Shown: positions 52,080 through 60,742 of the stretch, piece after piece
Layout of the letters: every line of letters begins with the position of its first letter
Numbering within the stretch: position 1 is the first letter of the stretch
Assembly (NCBI RefSeq): GCF_009768885.1
Contig: NZ_WSQA01000002.1
Span: 186,001-250,000, forward strand
DNA length: 64,000 bases
From: Sphingobacterium humi
GTDB taxonomy: Bacteria; Bacteroidota; Bacteroidia; Sphingobacteriales; Sphingobacteriaceae
Direction: 5' to 3'
Notes under the pieces: model-generated
Told to the model about the DNA's origin: nothing
Seen by the model: the letters and a program-made list of their open reading frames with translations, nothing else
The model's database searches: none
Made by a program: the position numbers and the translations under genes

Positions 52080-53480
52080 TTAGTTTTTATTGAATTCAAG
52101 TTCATCATTAGGCTTTGGCAAGATGTATTCCCTTGCGCTCATATCCAATCCATACCCATCTATACGCAGCTTATTTTTGCGTTTATAGTAAAAGAACAGC
52201 TGCCCTTCCTGATAAAACTCCTTCCGATATTCCTTAAATATCTCCTCCTGAATCAGAGCCTCTTCTAAGTTTTGCGGCAGGTCATTCAATCCCCGGTTGC
52301 TGCGCACCACATTCAAATACTTAATTTTCTCGGTCGAGCTGGTCGCCGCTTCTGCAGCAATGTAATACACTTCCGAGAGGCGAATTAAAGGCACTCTGCG
52401 GGTATTTAAGGTATTGGTCTGTATATCATCTTCCCAATATTTAACAGGCATCAGCTTGGCCGGCACGCCATCTTCCTTCCACAGAAACACCCAACGAAAA
52501 TCAGTACTGCTCCCTTCAAATAACTTGGTGATAAAAGATTCCTGATTTGTCAGCAAGCTTGGTGCAGCACTGCTTTTAAATAAACCTTCGTTAATATCCC
52601 GAAGTGTGGGCATATAAAGGCTAAAAAGCTGCTCCGAAAGAAAGGTTCGGCTTGGTGCCCCGCTGATTAAGGAGGTTCGGGTCACAAATGGAAATAATTT
52701 CGCATTCTCGATAACTGTTTGCGCACTTTGCAAAGCCGTTTGTGTATCGCCGGCATACAAGGCAATTCTAGCTTTCAAGCCATGCGCCGCCCAGAAATTA
52801 AAGTGGTTTCTGGTATGCGAGCGAAACGGATCGGCCACCCCATAATTCACTTCTTTATGCGCCGATAGCAATTCAATCGACTCATTCAAGTCTTTCATAC
52901 AGGCCGCCACGAAATCTTTACCGGAAAGGTTGCTGGTTACTTTCATTTCAAAGCGCGTCACATAGGGCAGCATTTTGCTTTCCATGTCCTTGCTAGGAAT
53001 GGCACCAAAAGCCCGGTATAAATCAAAGTGCAAAAAGGCACGCAGGCCCAGGGCCTCCCCTTTGATCAGGCTGTAATTATTATCGGTAAATAGCCCTTTC
53101 TTTTCATCAATGGCTTCCAACAGGTTATTCAAATTGGCAATTGCCTGATAGCCACGATTCCAAAACTGGTTAATACGGCCTTCCAATCCGGCATCTTTAT
53201 AATTGTATTTTCCGGTCTCATAATAAGTATGCGTACTGGAGCTCACATCATATTGCTGGGCCAACACATCCATTGTTGCCATGGTAAATTCCCTAGCGTA
53301 GAGGCCTTGGTTGGCCATTAAGATATATACCCCGCTAAGGGCATCTTTAAAGCCTTGTTCGTTTTCAAACAAAACCCGTTCTGATATATTTGTTTTAGGC
53401 TGCACATCCAACCATTTCTTACAGGAGCTTAAGCTACCACTCAGAAGGCAGGCACATAAAAGATAATTTATCGCTTTCAT
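52080..53480 (-). CDS. SusD/RagB-family lipoprotein (system 5)
   Basis: This lipoprotein has 466 residues with a lipobox cysteine at 20 (LSGSLSSC). KKWLDVQPKTNISERVLFEN, QGFKDALSGVYILMANQGLY, LRAFLHFDLYRAFG and the late RLSEVYYIAAEAATSSTEKI are SusD-type. It caps the SusC encoded eight bases upstream. In units with DUF4843, PKD-like and TlpA genes the cargo may be peptide-like or iron-related and not a plain glycan; the sequence does not decide. Confidence 0.9.
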   Translation of the reverse strand: MKAINYLLCACLLSGSLSSCKKWLDVQPKTNISERVLFENEQGFKDALSGVYILMANQGLYAREFTMATMDVLAQQYDVSSSTHTYYETGKYNYKDAGLEGRINQFWNRGYQAIANLNNLLEAIDEKKGLFTDNNYSLIKGEALGLRAFLHFDLYRAFGAIPSKDMESKMLPYVTRFEMKVTSNLSGKDFVAACMKDLNESIELLSAHKEVNYGVADPFRSHTRNHFNFWAAHGLKARIALYAGDTQTALQSAQTVIENAKLFPFVTRTSLISGAPSRTFLSEQLFSLYMPTLRDINEGLFKSSAAPSLLTNQESFITKLFEGSSTDFRWVFLWKEDGVPAKLMPVKYWEDDIQTNTLNTRRVPLIRLSEVYYIAAEAATSSTEKIKYLNVVRSNRGLNDLPQNLEEALIQEEIFKEYRKEFYQEGQLFFYYKRKNKLRIDGYGLDMSAREYILPKPNDELEFNKN

Positions 53481-53488
53481 AATTTCGG

Positions 53489-56400
53489 TTAAAATGAAGT
53501 GTTTAAACTAAAAGTAAAGTTGCGCGCAAAAGGATATGACAATCCACGTTCAATTTGAATGGTCGACAATTGCAACACATTATTTCCTTGCAAGGAAAGT
53601 CTCGTATTCTTCAGGTGTAGTTTAGCAGCAAACTGCTCTGGCAAATAATAGCCCAAAGAAATGGAGGTAAAATTCAGGAAATTACTTTTTTGCATAAACC
53701 TAGAGGTCGCATAAGTAGTTGAGGTCACAGTATTTCCATTGATGTCTGTCAAGCCTTTAAAGAAAGTCACATCGCCTGGTTTTTGCCATCTTTCTTCCAA
53801 CACACGTTCATCCACATTGTATTGAATATTGGCATTTTCCACATAATCGGCCAAGGTTTGGTTATACTGCTTGGCTCCGAGTTGATAGGAAAAATAAGCA
53901 CCTAGCTGAATGCCTTTGTAGGTCACATTGGTACCCAGGTTACCACTCCATTTAGGCATCTGATCGCCCACAATCACTTTATCCTTGGCATTCCAGAGGT
54001 AGGTTAAATGGCCATCCTTATCGAAGAACAATTCCTTGCCCGTACTCGGGTCGATACCGGCAGAACGAACCGCCCAAATAGCATTCACCGACTGACCTTC
54101 CTCAAAACGCATCTGCGGACGTGTTTGGTTGTCCAAGTCATTCGCATCGTTCATTTTCTTCAAGGAATTGGAAATCTCCTTAATTTCGTTTTTATTATGA
54201 ATGGCATTTAGGAATACCGACCAGATAATCTTATTCTGTCCCGGCTTAAAGATAAAGGCATTGATATTTCCTTCGATTCCACGATTAGCCAATTTCCCCA
54301 TGTTTTCCTTATAGGAACTAACCCCAAGAGAAGGCGGCGTACTGATATCTAACAAGAGGTTGTTTGTCAATTCGTAATAGGCATCCAAGCGCAGGATAAT
54401 CCGATCTTGCCATAAGGAAACATCCGATCCTACGTTATATTTTAGGGTTTCCTGCCATTTTAGGTTATGGTTGCCATAGCCTAATACGGTGGCTCCGAAC
54501 ATACCCAGGTAATCTTGGTTAGTGTTGTAATTATAGGTGGTGATGGCCATGTATGGTGGAAATTGCTGCGATCCAGTGGTTCCCAAGCCTCCGCGAATTT
54601 TCAAGCGATTAATCGCGCTTGTCGCATTTTTCATGAAAGGCTCTTCATGCACATTCCAGCCTAAACCCACAGCCCAGAAAGGTGCGAAACGATTCAGCTC
54701 ACCAAATTGTGTCGAGCCGTCTACGTTTAAGGCTAAGTCAAATAAAAAGCGTCTATCGTAGGTATAGTTAAAGTTGGCAAAGGAAGAAAAGCGACGGGAA
54801 ATATTGTTTACCCCCGATGGGCGACTATCCTTCAAATAGGAATTTCCATAGAACAATTCATCCAAGCGATTATTGGGGAAGCCCCGAACGGCAATTCCTG
54901 TCGCTTTACTCTGCTGCTCGGCTGCTGAAGCCCCCAAGGTGGCATAGATTAAGTTTTTACCGAAGGTCTTGCTGTAATCTGCCGTTAAGCTAGATTCATA
55001 ATTTCTAAATTCGGTATTCGAACGATCATAAGAGCCGCGTAAAGCATACTCCAAGGAGTTATAATCTGTAATCTTCGAAAAGACGGTATGGTCTGCCGGC
55101 AAGAACGAATTGGTCTCATCTTTCTGGCTATTGATGCCCAGTTTCGCGGTCAATTTCAATTCCGGCAGCACTTTCCATTCCAAGAACGTGTTGTTGTTAA
55201 AGCCCATGTATTTCGAGAATAAACGGGTGCCGATACTTGCATTATACATCGGATTGGAAACCAACGTTGTTCCGCCCACTCCAAAATTCACGATCGATTC
55301 TAATATTTTGCGCGGGTTGCCCTGCTCATCATAAGGATTCCAATAGGGATTCATTCGGGTATAATCGCCGAATCCACCATAGGGCGAATCATTGGAGGTA
55401 TTGCTATTAATGGTTAATTGATTACGAATCATAAAGGTATTCCGACGGTACGACAGGTTCATGCCCCCTTCGAGGTTTTCACGGCCCGAGCCTTTCATAA
55501 CGCCTTTGTTATTGGTATAGCCTAGGCTGGCACCATAGCGAATGTAACTATCCCCACCTTCTAAAAACACCGATTGCTTGGTTCCAACACCCGTTTGCAG
55601 TGGCTGCGACAACCAGTAGGTATCTACACCAGAGGCTACTGCTGCCCGACGTTGCGCATAACGCTGATCCAGGATGAGCTGATTCTCCGGGCGCAAAGTG
55701 GTATACAGCCCGCCGATACGCTCCAATTCCAATTTATCGTTCGCATTCAGCAGGTGGTAAGAGCTTAAATCTGGTGCTGTCACTTGCAAGGTCGTACTGT
55801 AGTTCACGGTTAATTTGCCGGCACTTGGTTGTATGGTTTCCACAATAATAACCCCATTGGCCGCCCGAGAGCCATAGGCCGAAGTGGCCACAGCATCTTT
55901 TAAAATAGTCATCTTACTGATCCGGTTAATATCCAAATCGTAGATTTTCTGCAAACTCACTTCAAAACCATCCAACATAAATAGCGGCATACTAGGGTTA
56001 GTTTGGTAAGCGGCAATAAAATCAGCTCCTGATAGCGAGCCAGCATCAGCTGCACCCTGCCCTGGAAAATTATTGGTACCCCGAAGACTGATCTTAGGTA
56101 GATTATTCGGATCCGATCCAAATTCCATGTTATCTGGAATACGTACAGCCGGATCGAATACCTTCAAGGCATCAAACACATTCATGGCATTTACTTGGCG
56201 CAAGGACTCGCCGGAAATCGCTGTTGCGGCACCTGTAAAGTTTTCTGTTGGCCGACTGAATAAACCGGTCACTACCACTTCGTTTATTTCTTCGGTCTGC
56301 TGTGCCATTTCAATGCGGTACTCGTGTTGCTCATTTACGGGAACCGCTTGTCGTTTATAACCCATCAGCTGCACTTCCAGCGCCCGGTTATAGACAGGCA

Positions 56401-56851
56401 TTTTCCCCGAGAAACGTCCCTGTTGATCGGTTTGGGCGAGGAACTTCCCATTCTTAAGCAAGACTGTGGCGCCTGCAATAGGTTTTTTATCCCGTTGATC
56501 GAGGACCTGCCCTTGGAGGGAAACTGAATTGGCTTTATCCAAATCAATAAATACGATGGTATTATTTTTCAGAAAATAAACCACTTTACTGCTTTCATTA
56601 AAGTAGGTGGAAAGCAACTCGTCCAAACTGGCGCCTTTAAAATGAGGGCTCACCAGCTTGTTGATGTCCATCTTACTGGCCGAATACACAAAATCTAAGC
56701 CCGTTTGCTTTCTTAAATCAGCTAATAATTCTTTTAAACTGATGTTCTTGCGGTCCATATGTATCTTCTTACTTTGGGCATGCAAAGCTTGAAATACAAA
56801 CAGTTGAAACACAAAAAGAGAGAGCAGTAGCTTTTTAGAAAAAGTACGCAT
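53489..56851 (-). CDS. SusC/RagA TonB-dependent transducer with STN domain (system 5)
   Basis: The protein has 1120 residues. After a signal peptide of about 25 residues an STN domain is visible (MDRKNISLKELLADLRKQTG, VVYFLKNNTIVFID). Next come a carboxypeptidase-regulatory-like domain (about 112-180), the EINEVVVTGLFSRPTENFTG TonB-box region, a plug with MFLDGFEVSLQKIYDLDINR-like sequence (residues 293-312 region) and a barrel ending NFTFSLNTSF. The STN domain should signal to the FecR encoded 74 bases upstream. It heads SusC-SusD-DUF4843-PKD-TlpA. Confidence 0.92.
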   Translation of the reverse strand: MRTFSKKLLLSLFVFQLFVFQALHAQSKKIHMDRKNISLKELLADLRKQTGLDFVYSASKMDINKLVSPHFKGASLDELLSTYFNESSKVVYFLKNNTIVFIDLDKANSVSLQGQVLDQRDKKPIAGATVLLKNGKFLAQTDQQGRFSGKMPVYNRALEVQLMGYKRQAVPVNEQHEYRIEMAQQTEEINEVVVTGLFSRPTENFTGAATAISGESLRQVNAMNVFDALKVFDPAVRIPDNMEFGSDPNNLPKISLRGTNNFPGQGAADAGSLSGADFIAAYQTNPSMPLFMLDGFEVSLQKIYDLDINRISKMTILKDAVATSAYGSRAANGVIIVETIQPSAGKLTVNYSTTLQVTAPDLSSYHLLNANDKLELERIGGLYTTLRPENQLILDQRYAQRRAAVASGVDTYWLSQPLQTGVGTKQSVFLEGGDSYIRYGASLGYTNNKGVMKGSGRENLEGGMNLSYRRNTFMIRNQLTINSNTSNDSPYGGFGDYTRMNPYWNPYDEQGNPRKILESIVNFGVGGTTLVSNPMYNASIGTRLFSKYMGFNNNTFLEWKVLPELKLTAKLGINSQKDETNSFLPADHTVFSKITDYNSLEYALRGSYDRSNTEFRNYESSLTADYSKTFGKNLIYATLGASAAEQQSKATGIAVRGFPNNRLDELFYGNSYLKDSRPSGVNNISRRFSSFANFNYTYDRRFLFDLALNVDGSTQFGELNRFAPFWAVGLGWNVHEEPFMKNATSAINRLKIRGGLGTTGSQQFPPYMAITTYNYNTNQDYLGMFGATVLGYGNHNLKWQETLKYNVGSDVSLWQDRIILRLDAYYELTNNLLLDISTPPSLGVSSYKENMGKLANRGIEGNINAFIFKPGQNKIIWSVFLNAIHNKNEIKEISNSLKKMNDANDLDNQTRPQMRFEEGQSVNAIWAVRSAGIDPSTGKELFFDKDGHLTYLWNAKDKVIVGDQMPKWSGNLGTNVTYKGIQLGAYFSYQLGAKQYNQTLADYVENANIQYNVDERVLEERWQKPGDVTFFKGLTDINGNTVTSTTYATSRFMQKSNFLNFTSISLGYYLPEQFAAKLHLKNTRLSLQGNNVLQLSTIQIERGLSYPFARNFTFSLNTSF

Positions 56852-56925
56852 GATTAATAATTTAGGTTATAATAAAAAGGTAAGTTTAGTTCGTAATAGG
56901 GTGTTACAGGCTAATAAACCAAGCT

Positions 56926-58128
56926 TTATTGGCTAACCTGTAGTTTTTGCTGTTTAAAGTTAAATTTCAGGTTATAGGTAGAGGCTAAGATTTCCAAAAG
57001 TTCGGGTAAAGGTTTATTACGCGACAATTGTCCTGATAAGGGCAGCGCCTTCAGCTGCTCGGCCATTGCGATATCAATATCATACCAGCGACTAATTTGT
57101 TTCATCACTTGCTCCAGGTTGGAATTTGAAAAATCAAACAATTGGTTTCGCCAAGCCATCGCTGCTTCTACATCGGCTTGAGCAATTTGCAGGTCGCCAA
57201 CCGTATTCAGGGCTTGTTGATTAGGCAGCATAAAGGATTCCTGCCCTCCCCTTGCTCCTTTGATACTGATCTTCCCTTCCAATAAGGTTGTTGCAAACAC
57301 CTGATCATCCCGGTAGGCCGAAACCACAAATTTTGTTCCGTATACCCGAATTTCCTGCTGCAATTTGCCATGCTGACTCAACACGTAAAAAGGACGAGCC
57401 TGATCTTTAGCAATTTCAAAATAGGCTTCTCCTTGCAATTCAACGCGGCGGTCTTGTTTCGCAAATTGACGTGGAAATCGTAATCTAGATGCAGCATTTA
57501 GGAAAACTTTACTCCCATCTGGCAAGGTTAAATTATACATACCACCTCGCGGTGTAGATATTTGATGCTCTTGTTGCGCTAAACCTGCTGCGGCAGCTTC
57601 CTTTTTAACGGCAATAGTCACCTCGCCTGAGCCCAATTTCGTGATAATAACGCCGTTTCTTTCCACAGCACTGCCCGTAGATAAACCATCCAGGGACATT
57701 TTATCGCCATCTGCAAATTCAAGCAACGCTATATTTTCCGCCGGTTTTTTAAGAGGAACCTTATTTTCCAGGGTAGTTAAAGGCAATTCCACTTCCTGCT
57801 CAACGCGAGGCTGTTGAACCAACTCCTCCTTTAGCTGGTCTTCTTGCTTAAGGGCATCGCTGAAATATAGCCAGCTACCTACAGCAATAAGAAGAGCTGC
57901 TGCGCTTGCTGCTGCTGGCCAATACCAATTGCGCATCGGCCTAACCTTGGTTTTCGAAGCGGCAAAGGCCTGTTCAAAACGCTGCAGGCCGGCCTGCAAA
58001 TCTGCATCAGTCAAGGCTGTAGGCTCCTCCTGGTTAAGCTGATGAAACCATTGCTGCAATAAGGCCAGTTCTTCTGCTGTACAGTGCCCACGTTTGTACT
58101 TTTCAAGTAAGTCTTTCGCTTGATTCAT
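56926..58128 (-). CDS. FecR-family anti-sigma factor (system 5)
   Basis: The protein has 400 residues. The cytoplasmic part (AKDLLEKYKRGHCTAEELAL) is followed by a transmembrane helix at about 68-88 (WPAAASAAALLIAVGSWLYF). The FecR domain carries GGMYNLTLPDGSKVFLNAAS and FPRQFAKQDRRVELQGEAYF. A DUF4974 end (FDFSNSNLEQVMKQISRWYD) completes it. No sigma factor precedes it directly: the nearest ECF gene on the same strand starts at 60598, beyond a DtxR-family gene, a small ORF and gpmA. Confidence 0.9.
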   Translation of the reverse strand: MNQAKDLLEKYKRGHCTAEELALLQQWFHQLNQEEPTALTDADLQAGLQRFEQAFAASKTKVRPMRNWYWPAAASAAALLIAVGSWLYFSDALKQEDQLKEELVQQPRVEQEVELPLTTLENKVPLKKPAENIALLEFADGDKMSLDGLSTGSAVERNGVIITKLGSGEVTIAVKKEAAAAGLAQQEHQISTPRGGMYNLTLPDGSKVFLNAASRLRFPRQFAKQDRRVELQGEAYFEIAKDQARPFYVLSQHGKLQQEIRVYGTKFVVSAYRDDQVFATTLLEGKISIKGARGGQESFMLPNQQALNTVGDLQIAQADVEAAMAWRNQLFDFSNSNLEQVMKQISRWYDIDIAMAEQLKALPLSGQLSRNKPLPELLEILASTYNLKFNFKQQKLQVSQ

Positions 58129-58318
58129 AAAATTAGGTTTCCCCGCCTTTGGGCGGCTATATTAACATAACGAGCAAGGGTATACCCATCGGGTACAAGA
58201 AAAAAAACTATTTTTAAAAATAAACCGTAGTTACCTGATTACAAACCCAATAAAATACAATGCAACAATAAAAATCCCCCTACCTATGGAAATTATAAGA
58301 AAAGAACTAACTTAGATG

Positions 58319-58332
58319 TTAGAACGTACTAA
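58319..58332. promoter_or_regulatory. DtxR/MntR-like box TTAG-N6-CTAA, copy 1
   Basis: TTAGAACGTACTAA lies 18-31 bases before the ATG of the DtxR-family regulator. An overlapping CTAAC-N6-GTTAG repeat (58307-58322) extends the symmetry. The half-sites resemble the TTAGG/CCTAA ends of known DtxR/IdeR boxes, so autoregulation is likely. Confidence 0.5.
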
Positions 58333-58349
58333 TTCGTTTCTTGTGTATT

Positions 58350-59006
58350 ATGATATCGCATACCGAAGAAAACTACTTAAAGGCATTATTTGCCATTACT
58401 TGGCAAAAGGGTTCGGCAAGTGTCAATGAAATCTCTAAGCATTTAGACATTAAAATGCCCACGGTCAACAGCATGATGAAGCGTTTGGCAGAGAAGGGAT
58501 TGGTGAAGTATGAAAGTTATAAACCGCTACGATTAACGGAAGCAGGAAAAAAGCAAGCCGCTTTAATTATCCGCAAGCACCGCTTAACGGAAATGTACCT
58601 GGTCGAGAAGATGGGCTTTGGCTGGGCCGATGTGCATGCCATTGCCGAGCAGATTGAACATATACAATCGGAGGCCTTCTTTCAGAAGATGGACGAGCAG
58701 TTGGGCTTTCCAACGGTAGATCCGCATGGCTCTCCTATCCCCGATTCGGAAGGGAATTTTGTACCGAACAGCTACCTGCCTTTGACCAGCTGTGAACCCG
58801 GCGATACGGTGCAATTTATGGCCGTACAATCCTCATCCGAAGACTTATTACGCTTTTTAAGCAGTAAAAAGCTCAGCCTAGGAACGAAGATGGATGTGCT
58901 CGCTATTGAGAAATTTGACCATAGTGTCAGCATTCGCTATGGCAAGCAAGAAACATTAACCCTCAGTTGTTTGGTCGCGCAAAACCTTTTGGTGAAACCT
59001 TCCTAA
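58350..59006 (+). CDS. DtxR/MntR-family metal-dependent repressor with FeoA-like domain
   Basis: The protein has 218 residues from the ATG at 58350; a TTG nine bases upstream is in frame but less likely. A winged helix (about 5-60, VNEISKHLDIKMPTVNSMMK) is followed by the metal-binding dimerisation domain. The domain contains HRLTEMYLVEKMGFGW, the DVHAIAEQIEHIQSEAF helix and DPHGSPIPDSEG. A C-terminal FeoA/SH3-like domain (about 140-215) ends it. Such proteins repress metal uptake genes when Mn2+ or Fe2+ is plentiful. No mntH or feoB is nearby. The gene stands between a FecR gene and gpmA, against the direction of both. Confidence 0.88.
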   Translation: MISHTEENYLKALFAITWQKGSASVNEISKHLDIKMPTVNSMMKRLAEKGLVKYESYKPLRLTEAGKKQAALIIRKHRLTEMYLVEKMGFGWADVHAIAEQIEHIQSEAFFQKMDEQLGFPTVDPHGSPIPDSEGNFVPNSYLPLTSCEPGDTVQFMAVQSSSEDLLRFLSSKKLSLGTKMDVLAIEKFDHSVSIRYGKQETLTLSCLVAQNLLVKPS

Positions 59007-59027
59007 AAACCAGGCACAAAACTGCTT

Positions 59028-59666
59028 TCAAGGGCTAAAGGAATTCTTGCTTTCCCGGGGAAACACGATTGGAACCTGTAAAAAACTAGCATCCATCATA
59101 AAGCGATAACAGCTTGGAATGCCGGTTGGAATCTCGCGGTCGATGATGGCACTTACCGATAATTTCTCCAGGTGCATAATTAATGCACGCAGGCTATTGC
59201 CATGAGCCACAATCAACACGTTTCGCCCTAATTGAAGTTGGGGAAGGATAAAGTTGATGAAATAGGGCACCACGCGTTCGAAGGTATCTTGCAAGCTTTC
59301 GCCGCCGGGGGGCCTACTGTGGTACGATCTTCGCCACTGCCATACTTGTTCTTCGCCATATAATATCGCCGTTTCTTCCTTATTTAAGCCTTCCAATTTC
59401 CCATAGCCCCTTTCATTAAGGGCCGGGTCTATGATGATGGGAATTTCGGCATTCCCGGTCACATCCAGAATGATATTTAGGGTATGTTGTGCTCGATTTA
59501 AGCGGGAAGTAAAGGCAATTTGCAAGGATTCCTCCGAAAGTAGGTATCCGGCATGCTTGGCTTCGGCAATACCCAATGGCGTGAGGTCAACATCATGTAA
59601 ACCTGTAAACCTGTTTTCTAAATTCCATAAGGATTGCCCATGTCGCACTAAAAATAACTTTGCCAT
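59028..59666 (-). CDS. gpmA: 2,3-bisphosphoglycerate-dependent phosphoglycerate mutase
   Basis: This cytoplasmic enzyme of 212 residues belongs to the histidine phosphatase superfamily and interconverts 3- and 2-phosphoglycerate. The catalytic motif is LVRHGQSLWNLENRFTG (His9 phosphorylated). TSRLNRAQHTL, LNERGYGKLEG (catalytic Glu) and VAHGNSLRALIMHLE (second His) follow. It is metal-independent, unlike the Mn-dependent GpmI enzyme. A 56-residue ORF lies 47 bases upstream on the same strand, and a TTAG-N6-CTAA box precedes both. It is slightly shorter than the 230-250 residue norm at the C-terminus. Confidence 0.92.
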   Translation of the reverse strand: MAKLFLVRHGQSLWNLENRFTGLHDVDLTPLGIAEAKHAGYLLSEESLQIAFTSRLNRAQHTLNIILDVTGNAEIPIIIDPALNERGYGKLEGLNKEETAILYGEEQVWQWRRSYHSRPPGGESLQDTFERVVPYFINFILPQLQLGRNVLIVAHGNSLRALIMHLEKLSVSAIIDREIPTGIPSCYRFMMDASFLQVPIVFPRESKNSFSP

Positions 59667-59713
59667 ATTTTATTTTTTATTTTTACAATTCCCGTCACAG
59701 GCCGAAATATTGA

Positions 59714-59884
59714 TTAGCGTCGTGTTGCTTTGAGCTTCAGATACTTAATCGCCCGTTTCAATTGTGCAAGTTGCTGCAGCAGCAAGCTGGCAGTTTTACG
59801 ATCTGTATACATGAGTTTATCATCATACAAGCGTCTTTCCAATTGTTGTTTCTGACTTTCTAATAAGTCAATCACATACTCCAT
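59714..59884 (-). CDS. Small coiled-coil protein of unknown function (56 residues)
   Basis: The frame reads MEYVIDLLESQKQQLERRLY, then DDKLMYTDRKTASLLLQQLA and QLKRAIKYLKLKATRR. It is preceded by AGAAAGGAT, an unusually good ribosome-binding site for this genome. The composition (heptad leucines, many charges) fits a short helical hairpin or coiled coil. It lies 47 bases before gpmA on the same strand and about 35 bases after a DtxR-like box. I do not recognise a family; it may be a small partner protein or a leader of the gpmA unit. Confidence 0.5.
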   Translation of the reverse strand: MEYVIDLLESQKQQLERRLYDDKLMYTDRKTASLLLQQLAQLKRAIKYLKLKATRR

Positions 59885-59919
59885 ATCCTTTCTATAGTTA
59901 GATAGGCAAATTTAGCAAG

Positions 59920-59933
59920 TTAGAATCAACTAA
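59920..59933. promoter_or_regulatory. DtxR/MntR-like box TTAG-N6-CTAA, copy 2
   Basis: TTAGAATCAACTAA has the same half-sites and spacing as 58319-58332 and extends to GTTAG-N6-CTAAC. It lies 36-49 bases upstream of the 56-residue ORF that precedes gpmA. Confidence 0.45.
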
Positions 59934-60025
59934 CATTAAGAATAACGGCTTTATTTTTAGCGGATTACAGGAAAATGATAATGGTTTTCTAGCAGAAAAA
60001 AAGGGAGATATTTGGCCAGCAGGCC

Positions 60026-60598
60026 TTAGTGTATAAAATAGAGCAACCAAAAATAATAGCCCAATCTTTTCTTCAGCAGGCGCAGGGCACGTTTAATTTG
60101 GGTATCTACGGTATGGGGAGATAGGTCTAAGTAGGCGGCAATTTCCTTATTGCTGAGTTTATCTCTTCGGGAGAGTTGAAAAATCTCCCGCATGCGTACA
60201 GGTAAGGCATCAATTTCTCGTTGAATTAATTCCTTCAATTGATTTTCACGCAATAAATAATCGGTATTGGCCACCGCCGGATTAAAATCAGCCAAGGAGG
60301 CCAGGTATTTTTCGCTTACTTGCTGATGTGCAAAAATATCAAAGGCCTTATTACGAACGGCCGTATACAAATAGGCAGGCAAGCTCATGCGCTCATCCAA
60401 TTGCTGTCTGTTATGCCAAAGCTTGAGCAGCACATCCTGCACCACATCTTCGGCTTCCTTTTTATCCAGCAGTTTTTTATGCGCATATATAAACAGCAAG
60501 CTATGGTATCGTTTATAGATCGCTTCATAAGCTTGTTCATTATCATTTTTTAAAATAACAAGAAGATCTGCATCACACAAATCACTGTAAATTTTCAT
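60026..60598 (-). CDS. ECF sigma-70 family RNA polymerase sigma factor (probably system 5)
   Basis: This protein has 190 residues. Region 2 carries AYEAIYKRYHSLLFIYAHKK and AEDVVQDVLLKLWHNRQQL; region 4 carries IDALPVRMREIFQLSRRDKL and EIAAYLDLSPHTVDTQIKRA. It ends in a hydrophobic tail, GYYFWLLYFIH. It is the only ECF factor near the FecR gene at 58128-56926, which otherwise lacks a partner, but about 1.9 kb with three unrelated genes separates them. Confidence 0.88.
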   Translation of the reverse strand: MKIYSDLCDADLLVILKNDNEQAYEAIYKRYHSLLFIYAHKKLLDKKEAEDVVQDVLLKLWHNRQQLDERMSLPAYLYTAVRNKAFDIFAHQQVSEKYLASLADFNPAVANTDYLLRENQLKELIQREIDALPVRMREIFQLSRRDKLSNKEIAAYLDLSPHTVDTQIKRALRLLKKRLGYYFWLLYFIH

Positions 60599-60670
60599 AA
60601 GTATGCGTGTAATAAGGGGGCTTGGCTTCCTTAGTGCAGCGCAAAACTATGGATTTACACGCGATTAGGC

Positions 60671-60714
60671 AAAAAAGAAAAGAAAATTGCCCTGATGCTA
60701 GTGCAAAACAGGGC
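60671..60714 (-). terminator. Probable terminator after the EEP/FG-GAP gene
   Basis: On the minus strand GCCCTG and CAGGGC form a six-bp stem around a 14-base loop, followed by AATTTTCTTTTCTTTTTT. The long loop lowers confidence. Confidence 0.45.
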
Positions 60715-60742
60715 CATGCTCCTACGCTATTTTATGATTTCT

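Noticed and set aside
58319..58332. Promoter-only explanation for the TTAG-N6-CTAA box
   Set aside because: The sequence does not match the -7 consensus, and a second copy with the same spacing precedes the gpmA unit, so a regulatory site is the better reading.
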